This document shows positions 11,881 through 21,780 of a stretch of 64,000 nt of DNA, piece after piece (position 1 is the first letter of the stretch; every line of letters begins with the position of its first letter). This DNA is from Phoronis australis (lineage: Eukaryota > Phoronida > Phoronidae), in NCBI GenBank assembly GCA_002633005.1, contig NMRA01000006.1, forward strand, positions 874,357-938,356. Reading direction: 5' to 3'. The notes below the pieces were generated by a model, which had not been told where the DNA came from, made no database searches, and saw only the letters and a list, made by a program, of their open reading frames with translations. The translations under genes were made by a program, and so were the position numbers.

Positions 11881-13306
11881 GGCACCTCTCTTATTTCTTG
11901 ATCCGTGTATTCCGGTTAAAACTGATAGCCTGTGAAACCTAACGATCCAAACCCGTGAAGTCTTAGTCGGATGAGCTCTCGACTAAGTCGGGATTGGCGG
12001 CGGGACAGTTGCCATGTAGACGTTTAGTACTCTGCGTTCTGTTCTGTTTCAAAATGAATTATTCTCACCCTAACCAATGCTTATATAAAACTGAAACAAA
12101 GCCTGTCTCAATACAATTTGTAATGCCTTTGGAGTATTCGAGAGTATAAATGTTTTGAGAAGCCAGCAATAAACCACTGCGTTACCGGCTTTAGATGCAA
12201 TAAAGGTAATTGACTGGGCACCGAGGCCGTGGGAGCGCATGCTAATTTAGTGTTAGTGTTGACCGAAAGCTGCTTGTAAAACAATAACTCGATTTTATAT
12301 GCTATAGTCGCATGTTAAAGGAATCTTCATTTAGATGTACAAATACGTTATTCAAATCATTGTTACTGTACAACCTGTCCCTCACGGTTCTTTGGAAGGG
12401 GAACGTGACTTCGCGGCCCCCGACAACTGGTAAGTAGATTTTCAGTTACGTGGCTAATTCACCTAATAATTACGTGCACATTATTTCTTTGGCTCACTAT
12501 TATAGTCTTTTCGTGTCTAGAGGTCTAGTTTCCAACTTAAGCTGGTTTATGTCCGTGATGTCCAGTCCCGGCGGCCGCGACGGGCCTGATCGGGTTCCGA
12601 GCCACTCCGGCGCGAAGTAGCAAGCGTTTTGTGTGTTTAGAACTGAAAAAATCGGAAGTCTAGAAGTACAACACACAGCTATATACCCCCGTCTGCATTT
12701 CCCTGAAGAATGATTCGAATTTATCAATTTATCACCAAACAGACCCAAACTCCCGCGATGGACCATGGTAAATTGGCCTGCTGAACTCTGTAGGTTACGG
12801 TACGTTCAAATACCTATAAATCCGTAACAGTGAAATAAAACAACACGTTTGCTCAAGAAATTGATGTATTTGTAAGGGGTTTACATCGAATTTTGATGAT
12901 TTTTTTGGTGTAAAACGATGAATTCAAGCGATAAGTTGACACAAGTAAGCGTGTTGCGAACGGCTGAACTAGTGACTGCGTTCGAACCGACTACGTCATT
13001 GGTTAATTTCAACACTTTCCTCTGCCGTTTAGTGTCAGGTAAAACAACTGAACTTGTTGTTATCGAGTTAATCTACTTGATCTAAATTGATACAAAATAG
13101 GTTGTTTTTTGGGTGGCATTCTTCTTCAATTGTGGTTCCACCTTATCGAGGTGGGTAACTTGTTCTGGGATTGCGCCACTTAATTAATTCCTGCGTAGTC
13201 GCAAACCCGGGGCAAGGCGGAAGTAATTATCTGCCGTGGTCACATATACAGCCGGGTCTTCTTTTCATTGTCATGTACAGAGCGACAAATTCAGCCTTAC
13301 CCTAGT

Positions 13307-13972
13307 TATGGAGGCACAGAACAGTTCTCACTGGGTTTTGCCTAGCAAAACACACATCACTTGATTTGTAACCTTTTCTTCACTCTGTCAAAAACAGGAT
13401 GCAAAGAATGGCATGTTTTCAATTATTTCACATAAAAAGCCCAGCAGATGAGCACAGAAACTTTATTCTTTCTTGTATTTTTGACCATTTCATTCCCACT
13501 GAAAACCAAGCTAGACTAAGAAAAATAAGGGCAAAAAAATGCAAAATCGGCACTTTTCACCCGAAAAACACTACTTCCCTGCCGACGCACGACTAAAACC
13601 AACATTAGAGTCTGAAAGCAAATTTCCTACCGATTCCGAAAATGTGGTCCAAAAGTACTGTCAACCAACTAGTTTTTTGGCAATTCTTGCTTGTTTGAGG
13701 GTTACCTAAAATCACAGCCAATTTCTCGGTCGCTACCCAACAATGCACAATTGCAGCCGGGGGCCGCCATCTTGAAGAAGAGTGCAGCTACAGCCAAGAA
13801 AGTGGCCTTTTTTATTCACAGCATGTTCACAAATACAAACAAACCACATTCACTGAGCCTACGTGCAATGCCCACCTACAAAATGCCCCCAAACTTGGCC
13901 TACCCCAAAATTTCTATATTTTGGCACTGCAAATTGGCCGCGGCCGCAGCCTAACTATTCAGTGCCACCTAT
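13307..13972 (+). mobile_element. 0.67-kb TIR element, copy 1
   Basis: Near-collinear with the reverse complement of 51830-52498. Ends are ATGGAGGCACAGAACAGTT on the left and AACTATTCAGTGCCACCTAT on the right, an imperfect terminal inverted repeat. Open frames (13399-13596, 13691-13954) have matching translations in the other copy but no recognisable transposase, so this is probably a non-autonomous DNA transposon. Confidence 0.7.
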
Positions 13973-14490
13973 CGGATACGTATGTGTGGGGGAGGGGTTA
14001 ATTTGCACTAGTGCCACCCTTAGGTGGAGAAATTTATCACAATTGTGAAGTACGTTGCACTAGTTTAAACAGCGTCCAGATAGCCTCCAAACCTAGCAAC
14101 ACGGCTAGTTCCAGGAGTAACTTGTTTTAAGGTGAGACTGTGGACGGCACTATACTGAAAATGCACTAGTCGCGATAAACCGCTCGAAGTACGGTATGTG
14201 ATATTCCACATTACGCCGTAAAAAAGTTAACAACTCATAAGTTTCAACTGACAATTCTTCGTCGTAATCATAGCACGGAATACTGTTGCACGAAGCGGCA
14301 AAAACTTCAGTAGCATTTGCAATATTTTCAGGTTACAACGCCCCCTAACAGAAAACCAAATAAAACTCCGAAGCGCGTTGCATGCCTTACAACGTAAAAA
14401 TAAAACATGTCTCATAATTTCGAGACACCCTCTCTTTCCATCTCACCAATGCTCTGTATTTATACCCGAGTTGTTCATTGTAGGTGGCGG

Positions 14491-14610
14491 CGCACACTTA
14501 TCACCTGATCACCAGTGATACGGAACGACCGGAATGATTTAGGTTTTAAGAAAGTTGCAATCCAAGCACCGTAGCTTATGATCGTCCACCAGTGCCTAGA
14601 TAAGTGTGCG
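14491..14610. mobile_element. 120-bp hairpin MITE-like element
   Basis: CGCACACTTATC at the left end is inverted as GATAAGTGTGCG at the right end. No other copy was noticed in the window. Confidence 0.4.
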
Positions 14611-14619
14611 AGCGAGATG

Positions 14620-15485
14620 TTATAGTTAATAGTTTTCCCTTTGTGTTGTAGTAACTGTGACCTCAAACAACTTGGGAACGAATGGAAATATAATGCTTAA
14701 GTCGAGATTACTGTGTTGAGTCACTAGACACTGTTTAGTCCCGTTTAGACATCAACTTAAATGTCCCGGCGCAACAGACACACAACTCACTAACTGTGGC
14801 AAGACGGAAATTGTAGGCTGGAGAGTGTATCACACATGCGCAGGTTTACAAATCACGGGAGACGAACAGACAAAGAACCCGTATTAAGGTCATTACATAA
14901 GCGCAGAAGAGATCCTTTCCGCCTTGCCCGGTTACGCGTTTAGACACATAATTGACACGGAGCAAGATGATCTAGCGCAAATTGCTCTACCTCACAAACG
15001 GGTGGCAACAGTTGTCACCGCGGTGTCAATTTGCTTCAGTTCAGTTCCGTTTACACACATACTTGAGCTGGAACAGCTCGTTCCATGTCAGCTGATCCGT
15101 GTCAACTTTTGTAGTGTAAACGGCACTTTTGATGCATACATAAACAGAACTGTATTCACGAGTCCTAAGCGGACTGATAATATTCGAAGTCCCTCGCCAC
15201 TCTCAAACTTCAATTTCCCTCTCAAGGAAGTATTGCACATACTGCTTGGCGAATTTTTGACATTTTAAAAGCACTGGCCAAACATGTGTAGAACAATGCG
15301 GTTCCGATTATGAAATACTGGACTTGGATGGAGAAGCAAGGAGTTACATAATTAAGAACGGCCTCACAAGCGGATGCACTTAAGTTTGAAGCACTAAACG
15401 ACTCATTAATGATTGCAGATGAGGTTGAAAGACCACTAAACTCATGATTGATTAATTTCACGTCAGCTAAAAAGTCCGCTCGACT
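14620..15485. other. Intergenic, no gene seen
   Basis: An open frame at 14924-15268 lacks splice context and resembles no family I know. The right part shades into the minisatellite. Confidence 0.35.
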
Positions 15486-16440
15486 CACGCATGATTATAA
15501 TTACACGGGAGCTTGAAACACCACTTGGCTCTCGCATGATTAAATTAAACATCAGCTTAAAATGCCATTGGACTCACGTATGAATAATTACACGTGAGCT
15601 TGAATCACCGCTCGATTCACGTATGATTAATTACACGGGAACTTGAAACACCACTTGACTCTCGCATGATTAAATTAAACATCAGCTTAAAATGCCATTG
15701 GACTCACGTATGAATAATTACACGTGAGCTTGAATCACCGCTCGATTCATGTATGATTAATTACACGGGAACTTGAAACACCACTTGACTCTCGCATGAT
15801 TAATTACACGGCAGCTTGAAACACCACTTGACTCTCGCATGATTAATTAAACAACAGCTTAAAATGCCATTGTACTCACGTATAAATAATTATACGCGTG
15901 AGCTTGAAACACCGCATGACTCACGCATGATTAAGTACTCGTGAGCTTGAAACATCGGTATCTTAAATTACGCATGAGCTTGAAACTTTAAGTGATTTGT
16001 ATGTAACTGCACATGAACGTGAAACAACGCGTGACTCACGTATGATTAGGTCTTCAAATAAACTGATCCAAAAACACCATTTGGGTCATGTATGATTACC
16101 ACCGAGTACGAAACACTATTTAACTCACGTACTATTACACGTGAGCATGAAACACCAGTTGATACAGACGCACACGCTCACTCACGCACGCTTACATATA
16201 GACCTGTATATATGTTTACAACTGAGCTTGGAACACCAGTTGACACACACGCACACGCACGCACACACACACACCTGTATATATGTTTAGAACTAAGCTT
16301 GGAACACCAGGTGACACACACACGCATACGCACATACGCACACAGATGTATACCTGCATACATGATTACAACTGAGCTTGGAACACCAAGTGACAGATGT
16401 GTAATTAAAACTATTTTACTAACGAGTTTGAAACACCATT
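15486..16440. repeat. 43-bp minisatellite with trimeric higher-order unit
   Basis: Units of about 43 bases start near AGCTTGAAACACCACTTGAC and contain CGCATGATTAATTACACG. In the left half three unit variants (GAAACACCACTTG, AAAATGCCATTG, GAATCACCGCTCG) recur in the same order as a roughly 130-base higher-order repeat. Toward the right the units degenerate and CACACG-rich inserts expand them (16160-16350). Confidence 0.85.
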
Positions 16441-16677
16441 GCTGCATTGTGACAGCAGAGTCAGACTACGTTAATGTTAATTAATTTACAAATGAGTGAA
16501 AAGCCGTCAACCATAACATCGAATCAAATGGACAGTGATTATACCAAAATAAATAATGTTTTATTTATCATAATAATAGAAATAACATTTTCCATGTCCA
16601 GTAACGTAGAAAATATATCTGAAACTAAATAAGGCGATCCAGATCCTCCCAAGGATACTATTGTTTCGTGAAATGAA

Positions 16678-17053
16678 GAATATAAATCGGTAAATAAAAC
16701 AACAAGAATGGATCAACTGAAATTTGAAATTTTCGGAGGTAACAACTTCCTTTATCAACAAAAACAGAAATAAAGTAAAATCAAACACGAAATGACAATT
16801 GACATATAAGATATGGTGTAATGAAAATGATACATTTTTGCGTAAAAAATTCAATGACATATTTTAAGTTTTTATGTTCAATCCATGAGGTTCTATTGTA
16901 NTTTCATTACACCATATCTTATATGTCAATTGTCATTTCGTGTTTGATTTTACTTTATTTCTGTTTTTGTTGATAAAGGAAGTTGTTACCTCCGAAAATT
17001 TCAAATTTCAGTTGATCCATTCTTGTTGTTTTATTTACCGATTTATATTCTCC
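16678..17053. repeat. Inverted duplication around an N base
   Basis: About 150 bases left of the single N at 16901 recur in reverse complement immediately right of it, without visible differences. This is more likely two mis-oriented contig ends than a biological palindrome. Confidence 0.8.
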
Positions 17054-17059
17054 ATGTCC

Positions 17060-19200
17060 AGGAAATGCTTACCATTGCTTACATTACATGAAATTACGAA
17101 ATCGTAAATCCTAAAACAAAATATGAACAAATATTACAAGTCTGCTAAGTTTTGTTACAATAACCACGCTCCCAAACAGAGCAGACTAGATTATTCACGA
17201 GTGGCATTTCACAGGCTTCCTGCCGAGACAGCATGACAGCACACATATGACGCTAAAGATATGACGTCAAACATATAACGCCAAAGACATGACTTTAGCC
17301 ATGACGTAACAACACCTATGATGCCCTCATTGTCATGACGACTTTTAAGCTGCAGTGATGTCTATGTACAAATAAAAATAAAAATAAACGCACATATCAG
17401 GTGTCCCAAAACCTCCCAATTATAACATAACATGTTTTTACAAAATTATATGAGCTATAAATACGAAATTGGCACAGATGATATATAAGATATTTGTCTA
17501 GATACCGAGCTCTTAGTCTTAACTGTAAAATGACGTCATAAATTAGTGGACATGCCGAAAGTGATTTTTCTCAGTAAAACTATTACTATATGACAATTTT
17601 GCCAAATGAATGTTTTCTCTTCGTGCGCATTTTCCTCAAGCTGTAGCTTATTGTTATTCCGATGTCTCCAGTGCTCAACAAATAAACTGTTCACCTTTAC
17701 CTGAGATATAGGAGTAAGAAGCTTTTCTTTAGTAGTGGGACAAATTTGAGTGACTGCGCGGTTGCCATCAGCTTTGCTCCACACAAAGTCGCCACTAACA
17801 TTGTCTTCGCCCCCCTCCAGTTTGGTGCCTCCTGCTTGACTCCAAAACGATTCAATACATATTTTTTCGTGCCTCCAACTTCATGTGTGGCAAACTTGTA
17901 AGGATACTAAACCCTGTTTTTGTGAGATTGTGATGAATAGCAATATCTCGCGAATGCTTGTGTTAAAACACTTTTATGCCATGGAGGCAAATGAAGGACA
18001 TAATTCACTGCTCCTTGTCGACTTTAACGAGCATCACGTGCACTTTGTACCCACCCGGGGTTTCAACAAGTTCTACCACGTCGTTTTCAACATTGCCGAG
18101 AGAGTACATTCGCAAACGAATCGATTGGACGTCGTCGCTTGCAGCCACAAAAGGAACAGATCTGAAGACCATGACTCTACAATATGCGATGCGATGATGC
18201 AAGCAGTGACGGGATGGATCAGCAAACAACGAGGTCGGCAATAATCGATTGAGTCGAAACAGTTCGACCTGGTCGACCACTACCTCAACGTGGTGGATCA
18301 CCACATCGCTGTTGTGAATTATGTCTCTCATCTGCCATAACTTTTTCACTTTGTCACAACTGAAGTAGAGGTGTGCAGGTTTCACGAGTAGAAGATTAAC
18401 GCGCCCACAGCGTTAGTAACAGTTGCCGAATTAGAAGACTTTTCTAATGAGTTTCCAAACTTGGTCTAAACGTCTGACTGTTAGCGAGGGCAAAGAATAT
18501 CGCTTTTTCATATACTTAAGTGATCTGTATCTGTTAATAGGCTAAAACATGGTTCACTGTCCTTTTAAATTAGTTGCGTACAACGAGTAGATGGAAGTAC
18601 ATTGATCACTCGTCATTTACAGAAATACTGATGCATCAGATTACGTTGCTTTTTATTCTTAATGTGGAAGCAACGATGTTTGGAAAATTCAACTTTCTAT
18701 TTTCCACATTTTTCGTGCTTACCTGCCAAATCATGGACAATTGATATCCCATTGACAACCGTACAAAAATCGTATTAAAGGTTCGCAAGATAATGATTCC
18801 TGAATGCTTTAAAATTGGTTCTAATCCAGTTTAGTACATTTGTAACAACATTTTCGAAGATTCGAGAAGTGTCTAACAAACGTGCTATTTAAGATTTCCA
18901 CAATCGCGTTAAGTGGAAGCAATGAGCTTTATCTTTTGTGGATTATAGACTTCGCAAAAATTTGCGTGGTGACAACTCTTGCAACGATATAAGAAACATT
19001 CTTTTTAACAAAACTTGAGCAACAAATCATGCAATAAATAACACTGAAGATAGACAAAACAGAATAATACAGTCGTAATACTTGTCAAAGAACACATCCG
19101 CAGCGTACGGCAGACACGTTCCTTGGCTACAATTAATTTACAGACTGAATTGTGCCGTCGAATCGGTGTCGCCGATGATCAAGTCGCAGACAACGGTTTA
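17060..19200. other. Gene-free flank downstream of R-spondin
   Basis: Overlapping open frames on both strands at 17885-18385 (119 and 126 codons) give no recognisable protein. A minus-strand AATAAA at 18652-18657 could be the R-spondin poly(A) signal, about 0.56 kb after its stop; this is inference. Confidence 0.35.
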
Positions 19201-19217
19201 CAAGCTGGGCGACCACG

Positions 19218-19492
19218 TCACGTGCGTTCGCCCGAAATTACTGACCTATACGTGGGCTTTACAGACAGGCCACATTTCATGAAAGTCCTTCTGCTTTGTA
19301 GTCGTTGTCTATCTCTCTCCCGCCGCTTTTTACACTTCAATCGTTGTCGACGCGGCTTTATGTGTTTACAAGTCTTCCGCCTACGTCTCCGCTTACGGTG
19401 TCTGTTACGTTGTCGCCTACGCTTAGATGCTTTTCCTTCCTTGTCCCTGTTTGGTTTTTTTCTTTTTGCCTTGCCACCATGGCCCGATAAAT
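19218..19492 (-). CDS. RSPO: R-spondin exon 5 (basic C-terminal tail)
   Basis: Acceptor GGTTTTCAG. Encodes about 91 residues dominated by Arg and Lys (for example RHRKRRRRRKTC), as in the heparin-binding tails of the family, with three cysteines that vertebrate tails generally lack, and stops with TGA at 19218-19220. Confidence 0.88.
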
Positions 19493-21742
19493 CTGAAAAC
19501 CAAATTCGTTGTATGACAACTAACTTTTCGAACTATCACATATTTGCACTAGGCAACCGTTTTTTTTAAGATATATTTTTGAAACAACATTTGTGAACAA
19601 TCGAATATTTAGAGCATTTAAACTTCAAGATTTTTGTAACCTGATAAATGACTTCTTTCCTGGTGCTTACAGATTTTCTTTCTTTTTCTGTGAATATATT
19701 CATTGCTAAAAATCTCCACGTGTGCGTGTGATTCGCTGAACGCCATCTTGATCTTCTCAGAAGAAATGAATTCAAAAGAATACCGCGTCGTTCCGTTCCT
19801 ACTCACCGACGCACGACTGCATCGCCATTTCACAGCATTTTTTCTCGGAGGTAACTGGACACCTTTTTCCATTGGGCGATGGGAGTTGCACTACAGCCCT
19901 CGTGCGGCTAGTCTGTCCATATTTATAACCACATGTTTTTCCATTTCGAGCACAATAACTCCACTGACTCCACGATGACACCAAACAATCCACTGAGGAA
20001 ACAGATCATAAGAATACATTTAGCACATTAATTATACACATATACAAATCGCGATTTCTTAATTGATAATTAATGAATTTAATTCCATAATTCCCCATTC
20101 CAATGGCACCGACTCAAAAATCCCTTCAGTGATCGCCATTTTGATAGGATAGATTTTTAAGCTAACGAAACACCTTTCCACAGCATGATTTGCGAGGTCT
20201 TGCGAGATCTTGCTTTTCTCGCAAGAAACTTTAGTCTACGGAACCCTACCCAGTGTTTAGTGTTACTTTTCGAAATGAAGGGCTACTATACTAAAATAAC
20301 CTTCAGATGCGTTTTGTTTTTGCTCACAGTACACTGCAGGAATATCACCATAGACATGAACCGCCAACTCCGTATATTTCAATGGACGAAATCTGTGATC
20401 TTACGCATAAGCCGTGACGTCATTATTCACTAGCGACACCTGACAAAATTAGCAAATTTCACTTCCGGCAAGTACGTCGTCTGCTAATCATGGTCGGCTG
20501 TTGTTTGGTGTGGTGCTAAAAGTACTCAAGATACCAACAGTTCTATCATTACAAGACTTTGAACAGCGTTTCAATACCGAATTTTTTCGTTGTACTGGGC
20601 AGTAAAACAGATGCTAGAATTTCCCGTCACAATACACTAACCGGAAACTGAAATTGGTAATTTAGGAGAGTGGCGCTACCTCTAAGATAGTACCGTAGAA
20701 AATATTGGAGTTGTGAATCTGTTGTCTGTAATCTATGGAATCACAACTTACTGAACTCTTTTAGCTAAAAATACGACCAAGGCTTGACCACTTACCATTT
20801 TCAACGCACTCTCTTGAGTAATTAGCGTAGATAAAACCCTCTGGGCACTTGTCTATACACCGTCCAGAATAGGCTAAATATGGCGGCAAACAATGGGTGC
20901 AGTAATTCTTATGAAAACAGGCTTCACAGTTCTCGATTCGACATCCTAAAGGGAAAATTATTCGATATTAATACATTATAAGGTATAATATATCGAATAT
21001 GCTATAACATAAATTATCAACCTGGCTTTGAATTTCGCATACCTAAACGTATCTATGGCTGTTCATTGTTGATCATCGTATGCAGTTTTATATCTTTGTC
21101 ATAAATAGGCGAAGATACGGCAGCGCAATACCTGTATTATTCAACTGGGAAATAAGGACGAGCTACTTTTCCGTATTTCATATGCAAAATAACAACCGTT
21201 GTTCTCATTAAAATTTAGGCAATATTACTAGGAATTACAGTAGCTATTTCACTGTGGAGAATCTGAGGTTATTCACAGTCTCTAGTGTACTGTCATCTCT
21301 ACACTTGTTATACTGGTCGCAATGCAAAATCACCACGGCCAACCCGCGATCATGAACGCACGGAAGGCGATCGAGAACGAGACTGCACCAAAAATGGCAG
21401 ACAACAGTGACGTACCCGGTGAGTTTTAGTTTCACTTTCTTCTGAAATAGAGGATACTTTGGTACGAATGCGACACACAGAAAAGCGTCAGAGTTTAGCC
21501 TTTGTAACAGCTGAGGATCTGAAATAATACTTATCTTTTGCTTATTTTTTAAAATAAAGAGCTCAGAAAGCAATGGCTTTCGGTAAAATGCTTTGCGCCT
21601 CGTAAAATTGACAATTTCTGCTTGTTACTAGCAATTACAAGGTTCTTCAGTGGAGACGCGTGACGTTTATAGTTTAATCGTGCCTGGTGACACGACCTTT
21701 GGAGCTGCTGTATGTATGTGTATATATATATAGACACACACA

Positions 21743-21780
<38 letters not shown>

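Larger units (their letters stand above)
11336..14149 (+). mobile_element. P-element-like remnant with inverted ends and THAP domain
   Basis: Two roughly 100-base arms are inverted relative to each other. The left begins TGCCGTCCAC at 11336 and the right ends GTGGACGGCA at 14149. Both contain ACAAGTTACT, TGGAAC, GCTAGGTTT and GTTT(G)AACGC/GACGC in order. About 270 bases inside the left arm is a broken THAP domain (11604-11880). P-element transposases carry an N-terminal THAP domain, so the order fits. No transposase core is readable in the 1.4 kb after it, and a 0.67-kb TIR element sits near the right end. No clear 8-base target duplication was seen. Confidence 0.5.

Noticed and set aside
13399-13954. 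Two small genes
   Set aside because: The same translations recur in the inverted copy at 51830-52498; they are parts of a non-coding TIR element.
17885-18385. Gene on one or other strand with about 120 codons
   Set aside because: Both strands and a third frame are open over the same bases, with no splice context or recognisable motif.
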